Positions 37,931-46,270 of a stretch of DNA of 64,000 nt are shown piece by piece. Source of the stretch: Hymenobacter sp. PAMC 26628 (GTDB lineage: Bacteria > Bacteroidota > Bacteroidia > Cytophagales > Hymenobacteraceae); contig NZ_CP014304.1 in assembly GCF_001562275.1 (NCBI RefSeq), positions 3,410,001 to 3,474,000 on the forward strand. Reading direction: 5' to 3'. Position 1 is the stretch's first letter; every line of letters begins with the position of its first letter. Position numbers and translations under genes: made by a program. The notes below the pieces were generated by a model. The model saw only the letters and a program-made list of their open reading frames with translations. It ran no database searches and had not been told where the DNA came from.

Positions 37931-38527
37931 ATGCGCAAATTCCTCTTCCTATTCGGCGCCCTGGGCTTTGCCGGCGCGGCGGCCCAGGCCCAAACCACAT
38001 CAACGGCCGTGCCCGCTGCCGCCCCGGCTTCGGTGCCGCTGCCGGCGGCGCAGCGCATGGCCGCGCTCGACTTGCTGACGGCCATGCAAACTGAGCAGCA
38101 GCTAGCCGGCCAGATGGACCTAATGCTTAGGTCGCATGAAGCGGCGCAGGCGCAACTCCTGGCTCAATCGCCGAAGCTGCAAACCCCGGAGCGCAAGGCC
38201 CAGCAGGCAGACATGCAGGCCAATATGCGCGAATTTTACCAGAAGTCCGTGGGTTGGGATGCGGTGAAGGAAAACATGGTGCAAGCCTACGGCAGCACCT
38301 TTAGCGCCGACGAACTGCACCGCCTCGCGGCCTTCTACCGCTCCGATACGGGGCAAATGCTGCTTCGCAAACAGCCCGAAGCCTTCCGCCTGGTAGCAGC
38401 GGCTGCCCAGCGCCGCACCTTAGCCCTGATGCCCGAGATGCAACGCCTGATGCAGGCCCAGCATAAATGGAGTGACATCCAAAAGGCCACGCCCAAAATG
38501 CCGGGCCAACAGCTTTATCTTCAATAA
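37931..38527 (+). CDS. DUF2059 domain secreted protein
   Basis: A 198-residue exported protein. The signal peptide is short (M-R-K-F-L-F-L-F-G-A-L-G-F-A-G-A-A-A-Q-A), then a Pro/Ala linker leads to a helical domain. In it, F-S-A-D-E-L-H-R-L-A-A-F-Y-R-S-D-T-G-Q and L-R-K-Q-P-E-A match the DUF2059 pattern. The function of DUF2059 is unknown; the proteins are usually periplasmic. I use the ATG at 37931, which begins the signal peptide. It is followed after 15 nt by proC, so the two are likely co-transcribed, though no functional link is evident. Confidence 0.82.
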   Translation: MRKFLFLFGALGFAGAAAQAQTTSTAVPAAAPASVPLPAAQRMAALDLLTAMQTEQQLAGQMDLMLRSHEAAQAQLLAQSPKLQTPERKAQQADMQANMREFYQKSVGWDAVKENMVQAYGSTFSADELHRLAAFYRSDTGQMLLRKQPEAFRLVAAAAQRRTLALMPEMQRLMQAQHKWSDIQKATPKMPGQQLYLQ

Positions 38528-38542
38528 TTTACTTTTATAAAC

Positions 38543-39343
38543 TTGAAAATCCTCATCATCGGCGGCGGCAACATGGGCCTGACCTACGCCCGCAGCTTCG
38601 TGCGCGCCCACATCACCTCGCGGCTCGACCTGCGCCTGCTGGCCCGCTCGCCCGAGCGGGTGGGGGCCCTGGCGGCCCACGAAATCGGCACGGTGTGGGG
38701 CACGCCCGAGGAGTGCGTGCCGGGCGCCGGCATCATCATCCTGGCCGTGAAGCCGCAGGACTCGGGGGCCCTGTTTGCGCGGCTGGCTGGGCTGGTGCGG
38801 CCCGAGCAGGTGGTGCTCAGCATCATGGCGGGCGTGACGGTGGCCACGCTGCGCGAGGCGCTGGGCACGCCCAAAATCATCCGGGCCATGCCCAACCTGC
38901 CCGCCCAAATCGGGATGGGTATGACGGCCTTCACCAGCACCGACGAGGTGAGCCGCGCCGAGCTGGTGCAGGTGCAAAACCTGCTCAGCACCACCGGCAA
39001 AACCATTTACGTAGAAAACGAGGCCGCCATCGACGCCAGCACGGCCATTTCGGGCAGCGGCCCGGCCTACGTGTACTACTGCATGGACGCGCTGATGGCG
39101 GCGGCCGCCCAAATGGGCTTCGCCCCCGCCGAGGCCGAGCTGCTGGTGAGCCAGACCTTCCGCGGCGCCGTGGAGCTGTACTCGCAAGCCGGCCTAAGCT
39201 GCGCCGACTGGATTGCCAAGGTCTCGTCCAAGGGCGGCACCACCGAGGCGGCCATGCGCGCCTTCGGCACGGGCCAGGTGCGCGAGGGCCTGATGGCCGG
39301 CGCCGGCGCCGCGCGGGACCGGGCCGAGGAGCTGGGCCGGTAG
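38543..39343 (+). CDS. proC: pyrroline-5-carboxylate reductase
   Basis: ProC makes proline from pyrroline-5-carboxylate with NAD(P)H in the cytosol. The 266-residue protein has the Rossmann motif I-I-G-G-G-N-M-G at its start, I-I-L-A-V-K-P-Q near 70, R-A-M-P-N-L-P near 110 and the signature stretch A-I-S-G-S-G-P-A-Y-V-Y through S-S-K-G-G-T-T-E-A. The start codon is TTG; no ATG lies upstream before the DUF2059 stop, and the TTG puts the Rossmann motif where it should be. Length is normal. No other proline genes are near. Confidence 0.94.
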   Translation: MKILIIGGGNMGLTYARSFVRAHITSRLDLRLLARSPERVGALAAHEIGTVWGTPEECVPGAGIIILAVKPQDSGALFARLAGLVRPEQVVLSIMAGVTVATLREALGTPKIIRAMPNLPAQIGMGMTAFTSTDEVSRAELVQVQNLLSTTGKTIYVENEAAIDASTAISGSGPAYVYYCMDALMAAAAQMGFAPAEAELLVSQTFRGAVELYSQAGLSCADWIAKVSSKGGTTEAAMRAFGTGQVREGLMAGAGAARDRAEELGR

Positions 39344-39457
39344 CCTGCGTGCGGGGCCCCAACTTGAGCGGTGCGATGGCCACTACTTCACGTTGCGCCG
39401 TAGGACAGCGGTTAGGGTTGCGTCTTGCCTAACCGCTACTACTTTCCGCCTTTCCAC

Positions 39458-40183
39458 ATGCGCCTACTCCTCCCGCTACTAGCCTTGTTGAGCAGCCCGC
39501 TGGTTAGCGCGCACGCCCAAGGAATTACAGACCCGAACGACGGCATTCGGGGCGTTGCGGACTCCAGGCAGCGTGAAAATCTTGCACAGGGGCGGAACCC
39601 TCCCCTAAGCGGCAAGGCCACCCCGGCCGGCAACCAGCCCGCCAAAATGCTGGGCGGCGGCACCACTTACCTCTTCTCCTATTGGACAAAAGGCGTGTTG
39701 CGCTCCTACACAGGGGCCACGCGACACGCCTGGGTGAAGTATAACCTGATGGACCGCCAGCTCATCACCCGCACAACTGCTGGCGAACTGTCCGTCGAGC
39801 ATGTGGTGAACATGGACACGCTGCGCGAATTTACGATAGGCGATTCGGCCCAGAGCCTGCGGGTTGTGTACCGGCGCTACCTCCAGGCGCGGGTGGCCAA
39901 GCCGGCTCTGCGCACGGCTTTTTTTGAGGTGCACTACGACGCCGGGCGCACGGCCTTGCTCTGCCAGCGCACGAATTTTCCGAACCGGGCCGATGTACTT
40001 GAGTACTTCGTAAAAACGCCTGACAACCGCATCCTGCCCGTGAAGCTTGACGCCGAGCCGCTGCTGGGGGCCCTGGGCCCCGGGCGTACCCCCGCCCTGG
40101 CTGCCTACGCCCGCCAGCACCGGCTGGAGCTAAGCCGGGAGGCCGACGTGGTGCGGCTGCTGGCCTACTGCGACACGCTGTAG
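39458..40183 (+). CDS. hypothetical secreted protein, 241 residues
   Basis: The ATG at 39458 opens a clear signal peptide (L-L-L-P-L-L-A-L-L-S-S-P-L-V-S-A-H-A-Q). The mature part is not recognised. It has G-T-T-Y-L-F-S-Y-W-T-K-G, alternating beta-strand stretches such as L-R-V-V-Y-R-R-Y-L-Q-A-R-V and F-F-E-V-H-Y-D-A-G-R, and two cysteines far apart. It may fold as a compact periplasmic or surface beta-rich protein. It is convergent with the acyl-CoA ligase gene, with 12 nt between stop codons and no visible terminator. Confidence 0.7.
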   Translation: MRLLLPLLALLSSPLVSAHAQGITDPNDGIRGVADSRQRENLAQGRNPPLSGKATPAGNQPAKMLGGGTTYLFSYWTKGVLRSYTGATRHAWVKYNLMDRQLITRTTAGELSVEHVVNMDTLREFTIGDSAQSLRVVYRRYLQARVAKPALRTAFFEVHYDAGRTALLCQRTNFPNRADVLEYFVKTPDNRILPVKLDAEPLLGALGPGRTPALAAYARQHRLELSREADVVRLLAYCDTL

Positions 40184-40195
40184 GCCAGCCAGTTT

Positions 40196-41821
40196 CTACG
40201 CCACTTCGTAGCCCGCAAAGTCTTTGCGGAGCTGGGTTTTGAGGAGCTTGCCGGTGGCGGTGTGGGGCAGCTGGTCCACAAATTCTACCGCGTCGGGCTC
40301 CCAGAACCGGGCCACTTTGCCTTTGAAAAAAACCAGTAATTCTTCGGCCGATACCTCATGGCCCGGGCGGCGCACCACTACCAACAGCGGCCGCTCGGCC
40401 CACTTGGCGCTGGCCACGCCGATGACGGCGGCCTCGGCCACGGCGGGGTGGGCCACGGCCAGGTTTTCGAGCTCGATGCTGGAAATCCACTCGCCGCCCG
40501 ACTTGATGACGTCCTTCGAGCGGTCGGTGATTTGCATGAAGCCGGCCGCATCGATGGTGGCCACGTCGCCGGTGCGGAACCAGCCGTCGGCGGTGAGGCG
40601 GCCGGGGTCGAGCTCGCCGTAGTAGTCGCCCACCACCCAGGGGCCCCGCACTAGCAGGTCGCCGAAGGCCGCGCCGTCGTGGGGCAGGGCCCGGCCGGCG
40701 TCGTCCACAATCTTCATGTCCACCCCGAACAGTACGCGGCCCTGCTTTTGCAGCACCGCCTTTTGGTCGGCCAGCGGCAGCGCCAACTGGCTGGCTTTGA
40801 GCACACCGGCCGTACCGAGCGGGCTGGTTTCCGTCATGCCCCAGGCGTGGCGGATGGTTACGCCCAGCTCATTTTCAAAGGCCTCCATTAGGGCCGGCGG
40901 GCAGGCCGAGCCGCCCACTACGGTGCGCTTCAGGGTGCTGAAGCGGTGGCCGCTTTGGCGCATGAACTGCAACAGCCCCAGCCAGATGGTGGGCACTCCA
41001 GCCGAGAACGTGACTTGCTCGCTTTCAAACAGTTCAAATAGGCTGGCCCCGTCCAGGCCGGGGCCCGGCAGCACCAGCTTGGCCCCGTTGAGGGGCGCCA
41101 TGTAGGGGAAGCCCCAGGCGTTGACGTGGAACATGGGCACCACGGGCAGCACCACGTCGAGGGCCGAGCAGCCCAGGGCGTCGGGCAGCGAAATGGCCAG
41201 CGCGTGCAGCACCGTGGAGCGGTGCGAGTAGAGCACGCCCTTGGGCTGGTCGGTGGTGCCGGAGGTGTAGCACAGCGAACAGGCCGTATTCTCGTCGAAC
41301 ATCGGCCATGCGTAGTCTGCCGTTTCGGGGGCCAACAGGGCCTCGTAGCTGCGCAGGCCGGGCAGCGAGGAGGTGGCCGGCAAGTGCTCGGGGCCCGCCA
41401 GCAGCACCCACTCTTCGACGTGCGGGCAGTGCGGGGCCAGCTTTTCGGCGAGCGGCAGGAACGTTAAGTCAAAGAAAATTACCCGGTCGCGGGCGTGGTT
41501 GACGATGTAGACCAGTTGCTCGGCAAAGAGCCGCGGGTTGATGGTGTGGCACACGGCCCCGATGCCGGCCACGCCGAAGTACAGCTCGAAGTGGCGGTGG
41601 GTGTTCCAGGCCAGCGTGCCCACCCGGTCGCCGGGCCCCACGCCGAGGCGCTGCAGGGCCCCGGCCAGGCGGCGGGCGCGGGCATCGGCAGCGGCGTAGG
41701 TATAGCGGTGAATACCGCCCTCGGGCAGGCGCGACACGATTTCGGTGTCGGCGTGCCACTTGGCCGCGTGTTCGAGCAGGGCGGCCACGCGCAGCGGCGC
41801 GTGCATCATGAGGCCTAACAT
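40196..41821 (-). CDS. AMP-dependent acyl-CoA ligase (fatty-acid type)
   Basis: A 541-residue adenylate-forming enzyme that activates a carboxylic acid with ATP and joins it to CoA. The P-loop-like [12 protein letters not shown], the [10 protein letters not shown] motif, the D-G-W-F-R-T-G-D-V motif and the C-terminal lysine in T-A-T-G-K-L-L-K are all present. Length and overall sequence resemble medium- to long-chain fatty-acyl-CoA ligases of the AlkK type. I use the ATG at 41821 (M-L-G-L-M-M); the frame upstream is not family-like. No beta-oxidation gene is near. The exact chain length preference is unknown. Confidence 0.9.
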   Translation of the reverse strand: MLGLMMHAPLRVAALLEHAAKWHADTEIVSRLPEGGIHRYTYAAADARARRLAGALQRLGVGPGDRVGTLAWNTHRHFELYFGVAGIGAVCHTINPRLFAEQLVYIVNHARDRVIFFDLTFLPLAEKLAPHCPHVEEWVLLAGPEHLPATSSLPGLRSYEALLAPETADYAWPMFDENTACSLCYTSGTTDQPKGVLYSHRSTVLHALAISLPDALGCSALDVVLPVVPMFHVNAWGFPYMAPLNGAKLVLPGPGLDGASLFELFESEQVTFSAGVPTIWLGLLQFMRQSGHRFSTLKRTVVGGSACPPALMEAFENELGVTIRHAWGMTETSPLGTAGVLKASQLALPLADQKAVLQKQGRVLFGVDMKIVDDAGRALPHDGAAFGDLLVRGPWVVGDYYGELDPGRLTADGWFRTGDVATIDAAGFMQITDRSKDVIKSGGEWISSIELENLAVAHPAVAEAAVIGVASAKWAERPLLVVVRRPGHEVSAEELLVFFKGKVARFWEPDAVEFVDQLPHTATGKLLKTQLRKDFAGYEVA

Positions 41822-41946
41822 AAGCAAAAGCGGGTGGGGTGGGAACAGGCCCGGAAGATAGACACGCGCCGCACGTTTGTGCCCCTTCGCCAATCTTGTT
41901 GTGGGCCTTTCGTTGAAGCGGGGGGCCCAGCCCATCGTTTTTCTAA

Positions 41947-42368
41947 ATGTAGCTCCCCCAACCTTCGGCCGATTTTCTGGAAATTAGCTACCAACCCCAC
42001 AACGACATCCTGGTGGGCCGCTGGCTGCGGCCCGTTACGGAAGCCGAGGCCCGGCAAGGACAGACGACTTGCTGGCCGCTGCCCAGCTGCACCACGCCCG
42101 CTACTGGCTGCTCGACATCCGGCGGCGGCACCGCAGCGCACCGGCCACGCTTGCCTGGCTGCTGGGCACTTACTACGACCAGCTGGTGCGCACGCTGGGG
42201 CCCCCGGTGTGCATGGTGTACTTCACGGCGCCCGGCCTGCGCGAAGAATTTATGCAGGACGATGTGGTGCCCGAGCCGTACACCTACGACGGCCGGCCCT
42301 TCCGCATGAACCAAACCATTACCGAAACCGACGCCGTAGCCTGGCTCCAAGCCGAGCAACGCGCCTGA
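41947..42368 (+). pseudogene. decayed gene of an uncharacterised family
   Basis: An ATG at 41947 is followed at once by TAG (41950-41952), where a C-to-T change of CAG would explain the stop. The frame then reads L-P-Q-P-S-A-D-F-L-E-I-S-Y through W-L-R-P-V-T-E-A-E-A-R-Q-G and loses meaning near 42060. From there the +1-shifted frame continues sensibly: D-D-L-L-A-A-A-Q-L-H-H-A-R-Y-W-L-L-D-I-R-R-R through to a TGA at 42366-42368. A one-base deletion between about 42055 and 42065 would restore a single protein of about 140 residues. It resembles a small uncharacterised family common in Hymenobacter, with no known function. Two sequencing errors so close together are less likely than real decay. 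Confidence 0.75.
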
Positions 42369-42374
42369 AAAATT

Positions 42375-42868
42375 TCACGCAGGGTTGCGCAGTGTTAAAC
42401 CGCAGTGTTTCGCGGTGTTGTTCTTTCGGCGTTTATTTGGGAATGACGGAGAATGAAATTTCTTTTGAGGTGCGGCGAGCGGCGTTTAAGCTACACACGG
42501 AGTTGGGCCCCGGGCTGTTGGAATCGGTGTATGAAGTAGCATTGGCTTACGAGTTGCGCCAGCGTGACCTGCTGGTCACCACTCAGGTGCCTCTGCCCAT
42601 GGTGTACGCGGGTATACAAATGGAAGTGGGTTTCCGCCTCGATGTAGTAGTGGCCGGAAAAGTAATCGTTGAAATAAAGTCGGTAGAGACTTTGCAAGAA
42701 GTACATTTTAAGCAGCTGCTAACGTACCTGAAATTATCCGGCTTAAAGCTGGGCCAACTCATCAACTTCAATGTTGTGAGCCTAAAAGACCATATGCACC
42801 GCGTAGTGAACGGCCTTTAGAACAACACCGCGAAACACTGCGGTTTAACACTGCGCAACCCTGCGTGA
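42375..42868. mobile_element. 494-bp palindromic element carrying a GxxExxY gene
   Basis: Perfect 50-bp inverted repeats at 42375-42424 and 42819-42868 enclose a single gene. Each arm is built from imperfect 10-13-bp units (CGCAGGGTTG, CGCAGTGTTAAAC, CGCAGTGTTT, CGCGGTGTTG). The right arm begins inside the stop codon of the enclosed gene. The element lies between the end of a decayed gene and the stop codon of a convergent gene, 4-6 nt from each. No transposase is encoded, so it would move with help from elsewhere, or by a mechanism unknown to me. No clear target duplication is visible. Confidence 0.75.
42443..42820 (+). CDS. GxxExxY family protein
   Basis: A 125-residue protein with the family motif G-L-L-E-S-V-Y near residue 24, preceded by A-A-F-K-L-H-T-E-L-G-P. 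Its later part has F-R-L-D-V-V-V-A-G-K-V-I-V-E-I-K-S-V-E, a D...E-x-K arrangement like that of PD-(D/E)xK nucleases, then Q-L-L-T-Y-L-K-L-S-G-L-K-L-G-Q-L-I-N-F-N. The family has no proven function; a nuclease-like fold is an inference from this motif. The gene is enclosed by perfect 50-bp inverted repeats and is more AT-rich than its neighbours, both signs of recent transfer. Confidence 0.9.
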   Translation: MTENEISFEVRRAAFKLHTELGPGLLESVYEVALAYELRQRDLLVTTQVPLPMVYAGIQMEVGFRLDVVVAGKVIVEIKSVETLQEVHFKQLLTYLKLSGLKLGQLINFNVVSLKDHMHRVVNGL

Positions 42869-42872
42869 CAGC

Positions 42873-45800
42873 TCACCGCACGCTCTCGATGGCCACTTGC
42901 ATAAGGCCGGTGCGCACGCCCACTTCCGAGATTTTGCCGTTGCGCCGGGTGGGGTGCACGCGGTTGGAGAGGAACACGACCACGAGGCCGTACTTGGGCT
43001 CGACGTAGAACGAGGTACCCGTGAAGCCAGTGTGGCCGTAAGCCGCCGGCGACGAGCTTTTGGCGAAGTTCAGGCTGGGGTTGGCCGCGGGCCGGTCGAA
43101 GGCCAGGGCCCGGCGGTTGTCGGGGCAAAACTGGCAGCTCGTCCAGTCGGCCAGGATCTTTTTATCGAAGAGCTGCTGGCCGCCGTACTGGCCGCCCCAG
43201 GCGTAGGTCTGCACGAGCTTGGCCACGTCGTTGGCGTTGCCGAACAGGCCGGCGTGGCCCGAGAAGCCGCCCAGCAGGGCCGCGCCCTCGTCGTCGACGG
43301 TGCCGTGCAGCAGCTGCCGGCGGAAGGTGGAGTCGTACTCGGTGGGCACGATGCGGGCCAGCGGAAAGCGCCGCGCCGGCCGGAAGCCCAGCGTGGTGGC
43401 CCCCAGCGGCCGGTACACGTCGCGCCGCAAAAAGTCCTCAAACGCCAGCCCCGACCGCGCCCGCACCAGCTGCGGGTACAGGATGAACGACAGGTCGGAA
43501 TACACGTAGCCGGGCTTTACGTTGAGCGGCGAGGCCCCAATTTCCTGGTTAATGCGCGCCGGCAGCTTGCGGCTGGCCCACAGGCCCCGGGCCGCCAGCA
43601 GCGGGAACCGGGCCGACGAATCGGCGCGGAAGTAGCGGCGGCGCAGCGTGCCCCGGCGGTTGGTCAGCTCTTTCCAGAACGGAATCCAGGCCTTGAGGCG
43701 GGCCTGGTGGGCCAGCACCTCGCGCATGTTCAGGCCCGCCTTATTGGTGCCGCGCAGAAACGGGAAGTAGTTGCCCAACGTGCTATCGGGACTAAACTTA
43801 CCTTCTTGCTGCAACCGCAGCAGCGCCGGCGTGGAGGCCAGCAACTTGGTGAGCGAGGCCAGGTCGTAGAGGTCGTCGTCGGCCACCGGGCGGGGCGTGG
43901 TTAATGTGGGAGATGTGCCTGAATGTGAAAATGTAGGAGATGAGTTTTTACCCATCAATTTATTCCTCTCATTTCCCACATTCTCCACATTTATTTCGCC
44001 GGCGTAGGTTTGGTTGCCGTAGCTTTTGCGCAGCACCACGGTGCCGTTGCGGGCCACCACCACCTGGCAGCCGGGCACGGCCTGCGCCGCCAGGGCCCGG
44101 CCCACGAGGCTGTCGATGCGCGCTTCGAGGCGGCCGTCGAGGCCCACGTCTTCGGCGTTGGCGTAGCGCAGGCGCAGGCCGCCTTCGGTTTTCAGGCCGA
44201 AGCCGCGCGGCAGGTTGTTGGCCACCGTGACGGGCAGCGTGCCCTGGGCCCCTACGCCGCCAAAAATGAGCTGGGCGGCCAAGCTCTGGGCGTCGGGGCT
44301 TTCCTGGTAGGCCAGCACCACGGCGGCGGCCCGGTCGAGGTCGCGCACCTTGGCCACGGCGTAGGCCGAACCGAACACACTGAGCACCAGCGTTTGCCGC
44401 TGGCCCGCCAGCTCACGCAGCAGCAGGTTGTCTTCGGGCGTGATGCCGAAGTTGGTGGCCGGCAGGCGGCCCAGGCCTTGCAGGCTCACCAGCACCAGGT
44501 TGTAGGGCTTCAGGGCCGCGCGCAGGCGCACCAGCTCGTCGAGGGTGGGGTTGGCGGTGGCGTGGAAGTGGGCCGTGGGCACGTAGTCAGCCACCGCTCG
44601 TTGGAAGGCCGTGGTGTCGCGCGGGGCCCCGCCGAGCACCAGCGTGGCCACCCGCAGCGTGTCGAGGCGGCGCAGGGGCAGCAGGCTCTTTTGGTTGCGC
44701 AGCAGCGTAAGGCTCAGCTCGGTGAGGCGGTGGCTGAGGTAGCGGGCGTGCGGCGGGTTGAGGTCGGCCACCAGGTTATTGAGGTCGATGGGCCGGTAGT
44801 GGTTCAGGCCGGACCATTGCTTGAGGGCCAGCACGCGGCGGCAGTGCTGGTCAATTTCCCGCTGCGAAATGCGGCCGCTGTCCACGGCGGCGCGCACCAT
44901 TTGCAGGGCCAGCGGCACGTTGCGGCTGAACTCCAGGATGTCGTTGCCGGCTTGCAGGGCCCGCACGTCGGCCTCGCCGGGCGGGTACTTGCTCGTGACG
45001 CCCTTCATGTTCATGGCGTCAGTAAAAATCAGGCCGTTGAAGCCCAACTGGCCGCGCAGCATCCCGGTAATCACCGGGCGCGAGAGCGTGGTGGGCGTGC
45101 CCGTGGTGTCGAGGGCCGGCACGTTGAGGTGGGCCACCATCATGCCGCCCAAGCCGTTGGCAATCAAATTACGGAAGGGCGGCAGCTCCAGCGAATCGAG
45201 GCGGCGGCGGTCCACGCGCACCGTGGGCAAGGCCAGGTGCGAGTCCACGTCCACGTCGCCGTGGCCGGGGAAGTGCTTGGCCACGGCCAGCACGCCCGCG
45301 TCCTGCATGCCGCGCATGTACTGGCGGCTGGCGCGGGCCACGGCGGCCGGGTTTTCGCCCCAGCTGCGGAAGCCGATGACGGGGTTGGCGGCGTTGTTGT
45401 TCACATCCACCACCGGGGCGAAGTTGACGTGCATGCCCAGGCGCCGGAACTGCCGGGCCACCTCCGTGCCCATGCCGTAGAGCAGGGCCGTGTCGGCCCC
45501 CGCCACCGCGCCCAGGCTCATCTGGTACGGGAATTTCTCGATGCTATCCAGCCGCATGCCCACGCCCCACTCGCCATCCAGGGCCACCAGCAGCGGCACC
45601 CGGGCCTGGCCCTGGTAGCGGTTCAGCAGCTTGGACTGCCGCACGGGGCCCCCCTGGAAAAAAATCAGCCCCCCGATGCCGTACTGCTGCACCAGCGCCG
45701 ACACCGAATCTTCGTCAATCCGCTGGCGGTTCGAGTAGGCGGCCACCATGAACAGCTGCGCCGCCCGCTGGTCGGGCGTGAGCACCCGCATCAGCGAATC

Positions 45801-45992
45801 GACCCAGGGCGAGTGCAGGTACTGCGTGAAGGCGGGCGCGACGGCGGCCGGCACTTTGGGGCCCCGGGCAATGGTTTTGGGGCGGGTGGCGCGGTGCGTG
45901 GGCCGGGGGGCCGGGCGGCGCTGGGCGGGGGCCAGCAGCGGGGCCGCCAGTAGCAGCAGCACCAGCAGGCGGTGGGCAAGCGAGGAAACCAA
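42873..45992 (-). CDS. fusion of GH3 N-acetylhexosaminidase and serine hydrolase (beta-lactamase fold)
   Basis: A 1039-residue exported protein. After the signal peptide comes a NagZ-type GH3 domain (about 60-400): L-L-V-A-L-D-G-E-W-G-V-G-M-R, V-A-K-H-F-P-G-H-G-D-V-D-V-D-S-H, and the nucleophile region I-F-T-D-A-M-N-M-K-G. A GH3 C-terminal-like domain follows, then a class C beta-lactamase-like domain (about 635-1039) with S-L-T-K (SxxK), Y-S-D in place of YxN, and H-T-G-F-T-G-T. NagZ removes N-acetylglucosamine from peptidoglycan fragments; the second domain may act on the peptide or ester parts. The two-domain form is known in Bacteroidota. A 35-residue stretch near 666-700 is encoded by a palindromic insertion. 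The gene ends 4 nt from the GxxExxY element. Confidence 0.9.
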   Translation of the reverse strand: MVSSLAHRLLVLLLLAAPLLAPAQRRPAPRPTHRATRPKTIARGPKVPAAVAPAFTQYLHSPWVDSLMRVLTPDQRAAQLFMVAAYSNRQRIDEDSVSALVQQYGIGGLIFFQGGPVRQSKLLNRYQGQARVPLLVALDGEWGVGMRLDSIEKFPYQMSLGAVAGADTALLYGMGTEVARQFRRLGMHVNFAPVVDVNNNAANPVIGFRSWGENPAAVARASRQYMRGMQDAGVLAVAKHFPGHGDVDVDSHLALPTVRVDRRRLDSLELPPFRNLIANGLGGMMVAHLNVPALDTTGTPTTLSRPVITGMLRGQLGFNGLIFTDAMNMKGVTSKYPPGEADVRALQAGNDILEFSRNVPLALQMVRAAVDSGRISQREIDQHCRRVLALKQWSGLNHYRPIDLNNLVADLNPPHARYLSHRLTELSLTLLRNQKSLLPLRRLDTLRVATLVLGGAPRDTTAFQRAVADYVPTAHFHATANPTLDELVRLRAALKPYNLVLVSLQGLGRLPATNFGITPEDNLLLRELAGQRQTLVLSVFGSAYAVAKVRDLDRAAAVVLAYQESPDAQSLAAQLIFGGVGAQGTLPVTVANNLPRGFGLKTEGGLRLRYANAEDVGLDGRLEARIDSLVGRALAAQAVPGCQVVVARNGTVVLRKSYGNQTYAGEINVENVGNERNKLMGKNSSPTFSHSGTSPTLTTPRPVADDDLYDLASLTKLLASTPALLRLQQEGKFSPDSTLGNYFPFLRGTNKAGLNMREVLAHQARLKAWIPFWKELTNRRGTLRRRYFRADSSARFPLLAARGLWASRKLPARINQEIGASPLNVKPGYVYSDLSFILYPQLVRARSGLAFEDFLRRDVYRPLGATTLGFRPARRFPLARIVPTEYDSTFRRQLLHGTVDDEGAALLGGFSGHAGLFGNANDVAKLVQTYAWGGQYGGQQLFDKKILADWTSCQFCPDNRRALAFDRPAANPSLNFAKSSSPAAYGHTGFTGTSFYVEPKYGLVVVFLSNRVHPTRRNGKISEVGVRTGLMQVAIESVR
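43901..43995. repeat. palindromic insertion inside a coding sequence
   Basis: About 95 bp, AT-rich in a GC-rich gene, with AATGTGGGAGATG/AATGTAGGAGATGAG on one side and the near complement CTCATTTCCCACATTCTCCACATT on the other around a loop near 43940-43960. It is read in frame as about 32 residues (N-V-E-N-V-G-N-E-R-N-K to S-P-T-L-T-T) between the strand with the first beta-lactamase motifs and the SxxK helix. The exact ends are uncertain by several bases. Confidence 0.75.
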
Positions 45993-46270
45993 GGGCGGAG
46001 CGGGTTTTTCTTGCTAAGATAAAGCGCTGCCCCCAGCATGCCTTGGGCCTGTACGCTGGGGATGCCCAATGGGCAGCTACCCGGGGCCCCCCTGGCGCCG
46101 GGGCCGGCGGATGCCCTGGGCGGGCCGCACCCAGACCGCATTTCGTTGCTTTCAATACCTTAGACTTAGCGCCGTGAAGCCCTGTTACTTATCTAATAAT
46201 AACCAAGATGCAACTTATCCGGGGCCCTCTTATTACCCTCTTTTTCCTTCGGCAGCATTTTAGTTGGCTT

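Noticed and set aside
44010..45953. 647-residue frame opposite the NagZ/serine hydrolase fusion
   Set aside because: Same antisense effect; the opposite strand has catalytic motifs of two known families.
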